64,000 nt of DNA from Burkholderia sp. WSM2232 (GCF_000472545.1 NZ_AWZV01000013.1:103548-167547); one strand, 5' to 3'. Shown: positions 52,708 through 62,201, counted from the first letter of the stretch. Translations and numbers: made by a program. The notes: generated from the letters alone by a model not told the origin.

Positions 52708-54411
52708 ATGACTGCAGCGAAAGCCTTCTTCGACGCCCGCGAGCTGTTATTGCGCCATCGAACCGACTATGAGCGCGCCTACCGCGAATTCGCATGGCCC
52801 GTGCTCAACGAGTTCAACTGGGCGCTCGACTACTTCGACGTGATCGCGCGCGGCAACGACAACCCCGCGCTGTGGATCGTCGACGACCCGGCCAGCGAGG
52901 GCCTGCGGGTGTCCTACGCGCAGATGTCCGAACGCTCCGCGCGCATGGCCAACTTTCTGCGCAGTGTGGGCGTGAAGCGTGGCGACCGCGTGCTGCTGAT
53001 GCTGCCCAACCGTGTCGAACTATGGGACGTGATGCTCGCCGCGATGAAGCTCGGCGCAATCGTGCTGCCCGCCACCACCCAGCTTTCCGCCGACGACGTG
53101 CGCGACCGCGTGCAGATTGGCGGTGCGAACTTCGTCGTAGTGGACAGCGCGGAGTTGTCCAAATTCGATTCGCTCGAAGTACCGCTGACGCGCCTTTCCG
53201 TGGGCGCGCCGCGCGACGGCTGGATCGATCTGGCCGCGGCGTACGACGCGTCGCCGCAATTCACACCGGAAGGCGTCACGCACGCCACCGATCCGCTGCT
53301 GCTCTATTTCACGTCCGGCACCACGTCGAAGCCGAAGCTCGTCGAGCATACGCATCAGAGCTATCCGGTCGGGCATCTGTCCACCATGTACTGGATCGGC
53401 CTGCAACCGAACGACATCCATTGGAATATCAGCTCGCCGGGCTGGGCCAAACACGCGTGGAGCTGCTTCTTCGCGCCGTGGAATGCGCAGGCGTGCGTGT
53501 TCGTTTTCAACTTCGCGCGCTTCGTGCCGAAAGACACGCTGGACGTGCTGGTTCGTTTCAACGTGACCACGCTGTGCGCGCCGCCCACCGTGTGGCGCAT
53601 GCTCGTGCAGGAACATCTCGCGGATTATCCGGTGAAGCTGCGCGAGATTGTCGGCGCGGGCGAGCCGCTGAATCCGGAGATTATCGAGCGCGTGAAGCAC
53701 GCATGGGGCATTACGATTCGCGATGGCTATGGGCAGACCGAGACCACCTGCCAGATTGGCAACCCGCCGGGGCAAGCGGTGGTCGCGGGGTCGATGGGGC
53801 GCCCATTGCCGGGGTACAGAATCGAACTGCTCGACGCCGACGACCAGCCGGTCAGCGAAGGCGAGATCGCGTTGCCGTTAGGTCCTGAAGGCAGCGGGCG
53901 TCCGCTTGGGCTCATGACCGGCTACGCGAACAACGCGAAGGCCACGGCCGACGCCATGCGCAACGCCTTCTATCGTACGTCCGACGTGGCGCTGCGTCGC
54001 GACGACGGTTACTACGTGTACGTGGGCCGCGCCGACGATGTCTTCAAATCGTCCGACTACCGGCTAAGTCCCTTCGAACTGGAAAGCGTGCTGATCGAAC
54101 ACGAAGCGATCGGCGAAGCGGCAGTCGTGCCGAGCCCCGATGCGCTGCGCCTTTCGGTGCCCAAGGCGTTTGTCACCGTGCGGCAGGGCTACGAAGCTGG
54201 CCCCGAGCTTGCGCGGGCAGTGTTCGCATTCTCGCGCGAAAAGCTCGCACCTTATAAGCGGATTCGCCGTCTGCAATTCAGCGAGTTGCCGAAAACCATC
54301 TCCGGCAAGATCCGCCGCGTCGAATTGCGGCGCCGCGAAATGGAGCGGCAGGCCGAGCCCGCGCGCTTGCCGGACGAGTACTGGGAAGAAGATTTCCCCG
54401 ACCTGCGCTAG
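52708..54411 (+). CDS. Acyl-CoA synthetase (AMP-forming, medium-chain type)
   Basis: The 567-aa protein has the ANL-family motifs: A3 LLLYFTSGTTSKPKLVEHTH (about 195), GAGEPLNPEI (about 318), DGYGQTE (about 335-341), YRTSDVALRRDDGYYVYVGRADDVFKSSDYRLSP (A7-A8), and the adenylation Lys in LPKTISGKIRR near the C-terminus. It resembles ACSM-type medium-chain ligases. In the operon it may activate isobutyrate or another branched acid to its CoA thioester. AGGAG precedes the ATG. Confidence 0.88.
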   Translation: MTAAKAFFDARELLLRHRTDYERAYREFAWPVLNEFNWALDYFDVIARGNDNPALWIVDDPASEGLRVSYAQMSERSARMANFLRSVGVKRGDRVLLMLPNRVELWDVMLAAMKLGAIVLPATTQLSADDVRDRVQIGGANFVVVDSAELSKFDSLEVPLTRLSVGAPRDGWIDLAAAYDASPQFTPEGVTHATDPLLLYFTSGTTSKPKLVEHTHQSYPVGHLSTMYWIGLQPNDIHWNISSPGWAKHAWSCFFAPWNAQACVFVFNFARFVPKDTLDVLVRFNVTTLCAPPTVWRMLVQEHLADYPVKLREIVGAGEPLNPEIIERVKHAWGITIRDGYGQTETTCQIGNPPGQAVVAGSMGRPLPGYRIELLDADDQPVSEGEIALPLGPEGSGRPLGLMTGYANNAKATADAMRNAFYRTSDVALRRDDGYYVYVGRADDVFKSSDYRLSPFELESVLIEHEAIGEAAVVPSPDALRLSVPKAFVTVRQGYEAGPELARAVFAFSREKLAPYKRIRRLQFSELPKTISGKIRRVELRRREMERQAEPARLPDEYWEEDFPDLR

Positions 54412-54524
54412 CGCGCATTTCATGGCGGCATGGACCGCTTGGGCCGCTTGGGCCGCCCAGACCGCATCAGACATTCATTTTTTAAGCCACTGTCCGGGCC
54501 CAGGCCCACAACAGGAGTTCCAGC

Positions 54525-56033
54525 ATGAACGCAATGGCCTCGAACACCGTGAAGCTGCTGATCAACCGCGAGTTCGTCGAATCGAAAACCACTGAATGGC
54601 GCGACATTGTTAATCCGGCCACGCAAGAAGTGCTGGCGCGCGTGCCGTTTGCAACCACGGACGAAGTCAACGAAGCGATCCGTGCCGCGCATGCCGCGTT
54701 CGGTACATGGAAGAACACGCCGGTCGGCGCACGCATGCGCATCATGCTGAAGTACCAGGCGCTGATTCGCGAGCATATGCCGCGCATCGCAAAGACGCTG
54801 AGCGCGGAGCAGGGCAAGACGATCGCGGACGCCGAAGGCGACATTTTTCGCGGACTCGAAGTGGTCGAGCACGCATGCTCGATCGGCACCTTGCAGCAAG
54901 GCGAATTCGCGGAAAACGTCGCGGGCGGCGTGGATACGTACACGCTGCGCCAGCCGCTTGGCGTTTGCGCGGGCATCACGCCATTCAACTTTCCCGCGAT
55001 GATCCCGCTGTGGATGTTCCCGATGGCGATTGTGTGCGGCAATACCTTCGTGCTCAAGCCCTCCGAACAGGACCCGTTGTCGACCATGCAACTGGTCGAG
55101 CTCGCACTCGAGGCGGGCGTGCCCAGGGGCGTGCTCAGCGTCGTGCACGGCGGCAAGGATGTGGTGGATGCGCTCTGCACGCATGAACTGGTGAAGGCGA
55201 TTTCGTTCGTCGGTTCCACGGCGGTCGGTACGCACGTATATCGCCTCGGCAGCGAACACGGCAAACGCGTGCAATCGATGATGGGCGCCAAGAATCACGC
55301 CGTCGTGCTGCCGGACGCGAATCGCGAGCAGACCTTGAATGCGCTCGCGGGCGCGGGCTTCGGCGCGGCGGGGCAGCGTTGCATGGCAACTTCGGTAGTC
55401 GTGCTGGTGGGCGCGGCGCAGCAATGGCTACCCGATCTGGTCGCCAAGGCGAAGACGCTCAAGGTGAACGCGGGCAGCGAGCCGAACACCGATATCGGCC
55501 CGGTCGTTTCGCGCGCCGCGAAGGCGCGCATTCTCGGGCTGATCGAAGCGGGCGTGAGGGAAGGCGCGACGCTTGCACTCGACGGCCGGGACGTGAAGGT
55601 GCCGGGCTACGAGCAAGGCAACTTTATCGGGCCGACGATTTTCACGGACGTGAGCACCAGGATGGAGATCTATCGCACGGAGATTTTCGGGCCGGTGCTG
55701 CTCGTGCTCAACGCGGCGACGCTTGACGATGCGATTGCGCTCGTCAACCGCAATCCGTTCGGCAACGGTGTCGGACTGTTCACGCAGAGCGGCGCGGCGG
55801 CACGCAAATTCCAGAGTGAGATCGACGTGGGGCAGGTCGGCATCAACATTCCGATTCCGGTGCCGGTGCCGTTCTTCAGCTTTACGGGCTCGCGCGGCTC
55901 CAAGCTCGGCGATCTCGGCCCGTACGGCAAGCAGGTCGTGCAGTTCTACACGCAGACCAAGACCGTGACCGCGCGCTGGTTCGATGACGACACGGTCAAC
56001 GACGGCGTGAATACCACCATCACCCTGCGCTGA
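54525..56033 (+). CDS. mmsA: Methylmalonate-semialdehyde dehydrogenase (CoA-acylating)
   Basis: It converts methylmalonate semialdehyde to propionyl-CoA plus CO2 using NAD and CoA. The 502-aa ALDH-fold protein has the MmsA-specific features PLGVCAGITPFNFPAMIPLWMFPMAI, FVGSTAVGTHVYRLGSEHGKRVQSMMGAKNH, the catalytic Cys in GAAGQRCMATS (about 285), and PVPVPFFSFTGSRGSKLGDLGPYGKQVVQFYTQTKTVT near the end. The start at 54525 follows CAGGAG. mmsB follows after 28 bp. Confidence 0.95.
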   Translation: MNAMASNTVKLLINREFVESKTTEWRDIVNPATQEVLARVPFATTDEVNEAIRAAHAAFGTWKNTPVGARMRIMLKYQALIREHMPRIAKTLSAEQGKTIADAEGDIFRGLEVVEHACSIGTLQQGEFAENVAGGVDTYTLRQPLGVCAGITPFNFPAMIPLWMFPMAIVCGNTFVLKPSEQDPLSTMQLVELALEAGVPRGVLSVVHGGKDVVDALCTHELVKAISFVGSTAVGTHVYRLGSEHGKRVQSMMGAKNHAVVLPDANREQTLNALAGAGFGAAGQRCMATSVVVLVGAAQQWLPDLVAKAKTLKVNAGSEPNTDIGPVVSRAAKARILGLIEAGVREGATLALDGRDVKVPGYEQGNFIGPTIFTDVSTRMEIYRTEIFGPVLLVLNAATLDDAIALVNRNPFGNGVGLFTQSGAAARKFQSEIDVGQVGINIPIPVPVPFFSFTGSRGSKLGDLGPYGKQVVQFYTQTKTVTARWFDDDTVNDGVNTTITLR

Positions 56034-56061
56034 GCGAGCCCGCAACAACGGAGGCGGCATC

Positions 56062-57015
56062 ATGAAGATTGGTTTTATCGGACTGGGCAACATGGGCGCG
56101 CCGATGGCGCACAACCTGCTGAAGGCGGGCCACGCGGTCAACGTTTTCGATCTCAGCGCGCAGGCCGTGCAGGCGCTTGTCGAGGCCGGCGCGAAAGCGG
56201 CCGCTTCGCCGAAAGCGGCAGCGAGCGACGCCGAGTGCGTGATCACGATGCTGCCCGCAGCCGCGCATGTGCGCAGCGTGCTGACGGCCGAAGACGGCGT
56301 GCTGGCCGGCATTGCCAAAGGCGTGACTATCGTCGATTCGAGCACGATCGACCCGGCCAGTGTCAAAGCGTTCGCCGAACTCGCGCAGCAGCATGGCAAC
56401 ACGTTTGTCGATGCGCCCGTTTCGGGCGGCACGGGCGGCGCAGCTGCGGGCACGCTGACCTTCATGGTGGGCGGCAGTGCGAGCGCGTACGAGCAGGTAA
56501 AGCCGGTATTGTCGGCAATGGGCAAGAACATCGTGCATTGCGGCGACACGGGCACAGGCCAGGTCGCGAAGATCTGCAACAACCTCGTGCTCGGCATCAC
56601 GATGGCGGGCGTGGCCGAAGCCATGTCGCTCGGCGAAGCGCTCGGCATAGACGTGAAGGTGCTGGGCGGCATCATCAATACGTCGACGGGGCGCTGCTGG
56701 AGCTCCGACACCTATAACCCGATGCCGGGTGTGATAGACAGCGCGCCGTCGTCGCGCGGCTATACCGGCGGCTTCGGCACCGACCTCATGCTGAAAGACC
56801 TCGGGCTCGCCACGGACGCCGCAAAGTTCGCACGTCAACCTGTGTACCTTGGGGCGCTCGCGCAGCAGCTTTATCAAACGATGAGCGCGAAAGGCGCCGG
56901 ACGTCTGGATTTTTCGGCGGTGATCAAGCTGTATCGCAACGACAGCGAGAACGGCAGCGGCGACAACAACGACAACAACAGCGGCAACCGCGCCGCAAAC
57001 GGAGCCGCGCGATGA
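56062..57015 (+). CDS. mmsB: 3-hydroxyisobutyrate dehydrogenase
   Basis: It oxidises 3-hydroxyisobutyrate to methylmalonate semialdehyde with NAD. The 317-aa protein has the dinucleotide loop GFIGLGNMGAPMAHNLLKAGH (3-23), APVSGGTGGAAAGTLTFMVGG (substrate loop, about 117-137), catalytic Lys in GQVAKICNNLVLG (about 171), and SGRGFSSD-type segment GRCWSSDTYNPMPG. The C-terminal 25 residues are an Asn/Asp/Gly/Ser-rich tail not usual in the family. It overlaps the next gene by 4 bp. Confidence 0.94.
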   Translation: MKIGFIGLGNMGAPMAHNLLKAGHAVNVFDLSAQAVQALVEAGAKAAASPKAAASDAECVITMLPAAAHVRSVLTAEDGVLAGIAKGVTIVDSSTIDPASVKAFAELAQQHGNTFVDAPVSGGTGGAAAGTLTFMVGGSASAYEQVKPVLSAMGKNIVHCGDTGTGQVAKICNNLVLGITMAGVAEAMSLGEALGIDVKVLGGIINTSTGRCWSSDTYNPMPGVIDSAPSSRGYTGGFGTDLMLKDLGLATDAAKFARQPVYLGALAQQLYQTMSAKGAGRLDFSAVIKLYRNDSENGSGDNNDNNSGNRAANGAAR

Positions 57016-57851
57016 TCGACCTCGATTACATGCACGAAGGCAGTGTCGCGCAACTCACGTTGAGGCGGCCGCCCGCAAATGCATTCACACCGGAAGGCTT
57101 GCTGCAATTGCAGCAGATAGTGGAGCGTCTGAACGGCGAGCCACGTGTGCGGGCGATTGTAATTACCGGCGAGGGACCGAAATTTTTCAGCGCGGGCGCG
57201 GACCTGAACACGTTCGCCGACGGCAATCGCGAAGTGGCGCGGATTGCAGCAGCCCGCTTCGGCACCGCCTTCGAAGCGCTGCAGAATGCGCGGCCAGTCG
57301 TGATCGCCGCGATCAACGGTTATGCGATGGGCGGCGGGCTCGAATGTGCGCTGGCTTGCGATATCCGTATTGCCGAACAGCACGCTGTGATGGCACTGCC
57401 CGAGACCGCCGTCGGCTTGCTACCGTGCGGTTGCGGCACGCAGACGCTGCCGTGGCTGGTTGGGGAAGGCTGGGCAAAGCGGATGATTCTGACCGGCGAA
57501 CGCGTCGACGCGGCGACTGCACTGCGTATCGGTCTTGTCGAAGAAGTCGTGGAAAAGGGCGCTGCGCGCGACGCCGCGCTCGTCATGGCCGCGCGTGTCG
57601 CGACGCTGAGTCCGCAGGCCGTCGGTTTCAGCAAGACGTTGATTCATGGAGCCCGCAACGGCGTGCCGCGCTCGGCTGCGCTTGCTCTGGAGCGCGAACG
57701 TTTCGTCGATCTGTTCGACGGTGCCGACCAGCGCGAAGGCGTCAACGCGTTCCTCGAAAAGCGCGCGCCGCGCTGGGGGATCATGCAAAGCGATGACGCC
57801 ACCAACGCCACCAACGCCACCAACGCCATCAGCCAGGAGACGCCCCGATGA
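57012..57851 (+). CDS. Enoyl-CoA hydratase/isomerase family protein
   Basis: The 279-aa crotonase-fold protein has oxyanion segments GPKFFSAGADLNTFADG (about 56-72) and INGYAMGGGLECALACDIRIAEQHAVMALPETAVGLLPCGCGTQ (about 98-141). In this operon it should hydrate methacrylyl-CoA to 3-hydroxyisobutyryl-CoA. The C-terminus carries an (ATN)n repeat encoded by three 9-bp ACCAACGCC units at 57801-57827. It overlaps the next gene by 4 bp. Confidence 0.9.
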   Translation: MIDLDYMHEGSVAQLTLRRPPANAFTPEGLLQLQQIVERLNGEPRVRAIVITGEGPKFFSAGADLNTFADGNREVARIAAARFGTAFEALQNARPVVIAAINGYAMGGGLECALACDIRIAEQHAVMALPETAVGLLPCGCGTQTLPWLVGEGWAKRMILTGERVDAATALRIGLVEEVVEKGAARDAALVMAARVATLSPQAVGFSKTLIHGARNGVPRSAALALERERFVDLFDGADQREGVNAFLEKRAPRWGIMQSDDATNATNATNAISQETPR

Positions 57852-59005
57852 GCGCTGTACAAAGCGTCGTGCCAGAGCTCGCGCCGCCCGCGGGCGTGAA
57901 CGTCGAGCGCGAGATCCTGTTTCGTGTGGTCAACCGCGTCGCGATCATCACGCTGAATCGGCCGGCCGCGCTCAATGCGCTGTCGCACGCGATGATTCGC
58001 GAACTCGCGGTGCTCGTCGAACATTGCCGCAACGACGACGGGATCGTCGCGCTCGTGCTGAAAGGCGCTGGAAACAAGGGCTTTTGCGCGGGTGGCGACG
58101 TGCGCGAGGTGCATCGCCTCGCGAAGAACGGCGACAGCCGCTGGCTTGCGTTTTTTATCGACGAATACCGGCTCGACTATGCATTGCATACCTTTCCGAA
58201 GCCGGTGGTCGCGCTGCTCGACGGCATTGCGATGGGCGGCGGCATGGGGCTCGGGCAGGCTGCACGGCTGCGCATCGTCACCGAGCGCAGCAGGATCGCC
58301 ATGCCCGAGACGCGCATTGGCTTCGTGCCGGATGTCGGCGCGACGCGCTTTCTCGCCGTGATGCCTGTTGAATTAGAGTTGTATGTCGGCCTGAGCGGCG
58401 CGACCTTGTCAGGCGCCGATGCATTGCGGCTGCAACTCGCCGATCTGTGCGTGCCGGCCGACTGGCTTGCCTCCGCCGAAGAACGGCTGCGGCGCATGTC
58501 GCATGAAGCCGATCTGCTGAGCGCATTGCGCGGCGTATTCGAGCCGCCGTGCAATATCGTGCCGCACGCCGCGTTGGCGCCATTGACGCAACTGGTCCTG
58601 CGGCATTTCGACCGGCGCTCCGGCGTCGACAGAATCGTGGCGACGTTGCGCCATGACCTCGAACGCGACTCGCCGCGCGAGGTGAGACAGTGGCTGCAGT
58701 CCACTTACGACGCGCTCACGGCGCATTCGCCCACCATGCTTCATGTGACGCGCGAGGCGCTGTTACGCGGCCGGCAGATGACGCTTGCCGAGTGCTTCCG
58801 CATGGAACTGGGCATCGTCAAACGCGCAATCGAGGAGGGCGACTTCTGCGAAGGCGTGCGCGCGCAGTTGATCGACAAGGACCGCAAGGGCCGCTGGGCG
58901 CCCGCCACGCTGCCGGAAGTGCGGCCCGAGCGCGTCAGGCACTTTCTGACTTCGCCGTGGAAGCGGGAAGCGCATCCTCTCGCGGACCTTGGGGGCGCAG
59001 TCTGA
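57848..59005 (+). CDS. 3-hydroxyisobutyryl-CoA hydrolase
   Basis: The 385-aa member of the crotonase superfamily has an extended C-terminal HIBCH domain. Motifs: LNRPAALNALSHAMIREL, GNKGFCAGGDVREVHRLAKN (about 77-96), FFIDEYRLDYALHTFPKPVVALLDGIAMGGGMGL (about 103-136), MPETRIGFVPDVGATRFLA with the catalytic Glu/Asp, and the late EGVRAQLIDKDRKGRWAPATL typical of HIBCH. It frees 3-hydroxyisobutyrate for mmsB. Last gene of the valine operon. Confidence 0.92.
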   Translation: MSAVQSVVPELAPPAGVNVEREILFRVVNRVAIITLNRPAALNALSHAMIRELAVLVEHCRNDDGIVALVLKGAGNKGFCAGGDVREVHRLAKNGDSRWLAFFIDEYRLDYALHTFPKPVVALLDGIAMGGGMGLGQAARLRIVTERSRIAMPETRIGFVPDVGATRFLAVMPVELELYVGLSGATLSGADALRLQLADLCVPADWLASAEERLRRMSHEADLLSALRGVFEPPCNIVPHAALAPLTQLVLRHFDRRSGVDRIVATLRHDLERDSPREVRQWLQSTYDALTAHSPTMLHVTREALLRGRQMTLAECFRMELGIVKRAIEEGDFCEGVRAQLIDKDRKGRWAPATLPEVRPERVRHFLTSPWKREAHPLADLGGAV

Positions 59006-59011
59006 CTGACG

Positions 59012-59057
59012 TTCGAGTCATGGCCGCTCGAGTCATGGCCGCTCGAGTCATGGCCGA
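59012..59057. repeat. 15-bp tandem repeat x3
   Basis: Three adjacent copies of TCGAGTCATGGCCGC-type units start 7 bp after the 3-hydroxyisobutyryl-CoA hydrolase stop and end just before the convergent MFS stop (59063). The first two junctions are perfect; the last copy diverges at its end. Confidence 0.9.
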
Positions 59058-59062
59058 TTTGT

Positions 59063-60331
59063 TCAGGCTTCGCCGACTACCGCATCACTGCGCAGCACAG
59101 TGGGCGCGGGTGCCTCGCCTTCCGGCGCCTGCGCGCTGCGAACGCGCGAAACCCACAGAACGCCTGCCAGCGCCACCGCCACCGAGACCCACCCCACCGT
59201 GCCATATCCGACGATCTGGCCAGCAGACGAGTTGCCGAGCATCAGACCGCCGATCCATGCGCCGCAGCCTGTGCCCAACGCCTGCAGTGCACTGTTTGCA
59301 CTGAGAAACGCGCCTCGCCGCTCGGGTTGCGGGACGGTGGTCAGCAGGGCTTGCATCGGCACCATCCGCGCCGACAGCAGCACCATGAAGAGCGGGAAGA
59401 ACAGCAGCAGCGCGTAGAACGGCAGATCCGGCAAGTGCGTGATGAAAAGCACCGGCAGGCAGGCAAGCAGCGCCGCGATGCGGAACACGCGCCGCGCGCC
59501 GAAACGGTCCGCGAGTTTGCCGACGCGGCGTGAGGTGAAGAACGTTGCCGCACCGCCCGCCATGTAGAGCCACGACAATTGCTCGGGCGCTACGCCGTGG
59601 TTCGCGACGAGCACCGGCGCAATGAACGGAATGATCAGCATGTGCGCGACCATCATCACGAAGGTCAGTGCGAATGCCGCCATGTGGCGCGGATTGCCGA
59701 GCAGCCGTATGAGTTCGGGCAGCACTTCGGCGAGCGGCGGCTGGCGTGCGCCCAGATGCGCGGCGAGCGACGGCACCAGTCGCCAGCCCGTCAGCCAGAT
59801 TGCGCCCGAAAGCGCGACCAGCAGCAGGAACGGCGCGGCCCAGCCGAAGTGCGCGCCGAGCATCACGCCGGCCGGCACGCCCGCGATCGCCGCGAGCGAA
59901 AAGGCGGTCATGATGGTGCCCGTCGCGGCGCCGCGCCTTTGCACGGGAATGACGTCCGCGACGATCGCCATGATCACCGATGCCAGCACGCCGCCCGTGA
60001 TACCCGCAAAAGCGCGCGCGGCAAGCAGCAAGTGAAAACTGTTCGCAAACGCGCACGCGAGATTGGACAACGCGAACAGCGCGTATACGGCGAGCAGCAG
60101 ACGGCGCCGGTCGAAGCGGTCGATATAGGTGGCCGCGAACAGTCCCGACAGGCCCGAACACCATGAATACGCCGACACGGCCGTCGCGAACGCGGCCGGT
60201 GTGATGGCAAACGAATGCATGATTTGTGGACCGAGCGGCATCATCACCATGAAGTCCATGATGATGGTGAACTGGGTCAGCGCAAGCAGCCAGAGCAGCC
60301 GGCGCTCATGCGTCGAGTCGATTGAATACAT
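59063..60331 (-). CDS. MFS transporter, DHA1 family
   Basis: The 422-aa, 12-TM protein has MMPLGPQIMHSFAITPAAFATAVSAYSWCSGLSGLFAATYIDRFDRRRLLL (TM1-2 with the D-R/K-x-G-R-R-like motif) and GRAF-like LAARAFAGITGGVLASVIMAIVADVIPVQRRGAATG in TM4. These are features of drug/sugar exporters. AGGA lies seven bases before the ATG at 60331; an ATG two codons further upstream is too close to it. The gene is alone, with the ferric-reductase gene 80 bp upstream on the same strand. Confidence 0.87.
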   Translation of the reverse strand: MYSIDSTHERRLLWLLALTQFTIIMDFMVMMPLGPQIMHSFAITPAAFATAVSAYSWCSGLSGLFAATYIDRFDRRRLLLAVYALFALSNLACAFANSFHLLLAARAFAGITGGVLASVIMAIVADVIPVQRRGAATGTIMTAFSLAAIAGVPAGVMLGAHFGWAAPFLLLVALSGAIWLTGWRLVPSLAAHLGARQPPLAEVLPELIRLLGNPRHMAAFALTFVMMVAHMLIIPFIAPVLVANHGVAPEQLSWLYMAGGAATFFTSRRVGKLADRFGARRVFRIAALLACLPVLFITHLPDLPFYALLLFFPLFMVLLSARMVPMQALLTTVPQPERRGAFLSANSALQALGTGCGAWIGGLMLGNSSAGQIVGYGTVGWVSVAVALAGVLWVSRVRSAQAPEGEAPAPTVLRSDAVVGEA

Positions 60332-60412
60332 CGGCATTTCCTGTTTTTGTTGTTGTCGTTGCAGCCGCCGCTTGCAACCGCCGCTTTAAGTCGCGGCGCT
60401 CAGTTGCGGCGC

Positions 60413-61237
60413 TCAGTCGTCGAGCGTTTCATGCACGGCCGCGGCGCCCTGTTTCCAGTAGCTCGCCGCTCGAATGCGCGATTTGTCGACGCCGCGTTCC
60501 GTGCACAGGTGATAGCGGATCGCGCGCATCGTCGCGGCTTCGCCCGCGGCCCATACATAACCTTCGCCTTCTTCCGGCAAATACGTTGCGCGGACAGCTT
60601 GCAGCAACGCTTCGCCGCGCGTGGCTTCGTTATTGCGGTAAACCCACACAGGATGCAGTTCCGCCTGAGTCCTGAACTCGATGCAAGCCGACGGATCGGC
60701 CACTTCGATCACCGTGGCTACGCGCTTGCCGGCCGGCAGTTCTTCGAGGCGCCGCGCGATGGCGGGCAGGGCGGTGTCGTCGCCGATCAGCAGGTGCCAG
60801 TCGAAAGCGGTCGGAATCACCAGCGAGCCGCGCGGCCCGCCGATACCCAGATACTGGCCGGCTTTCGCCTGCGTCGCCCATGTCGCCGCAGGGCCGGCTT
60901 CGTGCATCGCGAACTCGATGTCGAGTTCGCGCGCCTCGGGGTCGAAGCGGCGCGGCGTGAAGTCGCGCGCGGTCGGCCTGCGTCCTTCGGGGAACACGGG
61001 ACCGTCTGGGCCCGCTTGCGGCAGCACCGGTTTGTCCGCGCCCGGCTCGGGGAAGAACACCTTGATGTGGTCGTCGAACGAGGCCGACATGAAGTCATGC
61101 AAGTCCTCGCCGCCGAATGTCACGCGTACCAGATGCGGAGTGAGCGTTCGTACGTTTTTCACTTGCAGCAGACGGAACTTGAGCGGATGCCGTACACGCT
61201 GTACGGCGAGGTCGGGGCGGTTTTGCTGGGTCGGCAT
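60413..61237 (-). CDS. Siderophore-interacting FAD ferric reductase, YqjH-like
   Basis: The 274-aa protein has a FAD-binding beta barrel (about 15-135; LTPHLVRVTFGGEDLHDF, DHIKVFFPEPGADKPVLP, RDFTPRRFDPEARELDIEFAMHE, GPAATWATQAKAGQYLGIGGPRGS) and an NAD(P)H domain (about 140-270; GDDTALPAIARRLEELP, VWAAGEAATMRAIRYHL, AASYWKQGAA). It reduces ferric-siderophore complexes in the cytoplasm to release iron. It follows a YqjI-like regulator gene, the same pairing as E. coli yqjI-yqjH. Confidence 0.92.
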   Translation of the reverse strand: MPTQQNRPDLAVQRVRHPLKFRLLQVKNVRTLTPHLVRVTFGGEDLHDFMSASFDDHIKVFFPEPGADKPVLPQAGPDGPVFPEGRRPTARDFTPRRFDPEARELDIEFAMHEAGPAATWATQAKAGQYLGIGGPRGSLVIPTAFDWHLLIGDDTALPAIARRLEELPAGKRVATVIEVADPSACIEFRTQAELHPVWVYRNNEATRGEALLQAVRATYLPEEGEGYVWAAGEAATMRAIRYHLCTERGVDKSRIRAASYWKQGAAAVHETLDD

Positions 61238-61388
61238 TGAGGCACTGGTCCTGTCGGTTCGGTGAGTGAATGCGCCGCGGGCTGGGCGCCAGAGGGGCGT
61301 GCGCGGCCTGCGCGGCCAGCGTGTGGCGAACAGCACCGCGGCTGGAACGAGGCGCCGGCGCGTGAAAAAGGCTCCGGCGCTCGTGCGC

Positions 61389-62189
61389 TCACGCGGCGGG
61401 CGCGTCGTCGCTGTTGCTGCTGGCGGGGTTCTGTTCGCCTTCGATTTCCTTCGCGGCTCGCATGAGAATCGCGGCGATGCGGCGCTGCTCTTCGGCGGGC
61501 GCATTGTCACGGCGCAGCAGCGCGTTTTTCAGCGCGCGGCGCGCCTGGTTCAGCTCGGGCAGCCAGCCGCCTTCGCTGATGTCGGCAGGTTCTTCGCCGG
61601 CAAACGCGCGGCGCACCGAGTCCATCTTGCGGGCAATGTGGCTGAGCTTTGCCAGCATCAATTCGACGCGCTCGCGATTGGCCGCGAGGTAATCGCGGCC
61701 GGCTTGCGCGAGTTCGTAGCGCTTGCGGTTGCCTTCGAGCTGCACGGTCACGTAGCCGAGTTCCTCCAGATACGTGAGCGCGGGGTACACCATGCCGGGG
61801 CTCGGGCTATAGAAGCCGTTCGAGCGCGTTTCCAGCGCCTTGATGAGCTCGTAGCCGTGGCTCGGTTGTGCGTCGATCAGTTTGAGCAGCAGCAGTTGCA
61901 GATCGTCGGAAGAGAACTTGCGGCCGCGCGGAAAACCGTCGCCTTCGCCGCCGAAGCCGCCGGGGCCGCCGCCGAACAGACCGCGTCCGCCGCGATGCTC
62001 GTGATGACGTCCCATTGCATGCCTGAGAGCCCAGGGGGAAAAACGATGGGCATGTTCGTCGCGATCGTCGTGCATGGCATGGCGATGGGCAAACGCATGC
62101 CAGAGCGCGTGCAGTGAATGGCGCTCGAAGCGAGCGTCGAAAGCGTGGTCCGCAGCGTGCGGGCGGCCGGAACGAGGGTAGTGACGCAT
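61389..62189 (-). CDS. PadR-family metal-responsive regulator, YqjI-like
   Basis: The 266-aa protein has a His-rich N-terminal extension (1-70, about a dozen His, plus a Gly-rich GGGPGGFGGEG linker) and a PadR winged helix (about 88-165; LLLKLIDAQPSHGYELIKALETRSNGFYSPSPGMVYPALTYLEELGYVTVQLEGNRKRYEL). A C-terminal dimerisation helix completes it. E. coli YqjI uses such an extension to bind nickel (and iron) and represses yqjH. The start at 62189 follows GGAGA. A palindrome overlaps its promoter. Confidence 0.9.
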   Translation of the reverse strand: MRHYPRSGRPHAADHAFDARFERHSLHALWHAFAHRHAMHDDRDEHAHRFSPWALRHAMGRHHEHRGGRGLFGGGPGGFGGEGDGFPRGRKFSSDDLQLLLLKLIDAQPSHGYELIKALETRSNGFYSPSPGMVYPALTYLEELGYVTVQLEGNRKRYELAQAGRDYLAANRERVELMLAKLSHIARKMDSVRRAFAGEEPADISEGGWLPELNQARRALKNALLRRDNAPAEEQRRIAAILMRAAKEIEGEQNPASSNSDDAPAA

Positions 62190-62201
62190 CTTGTGTTCTC
62201 C

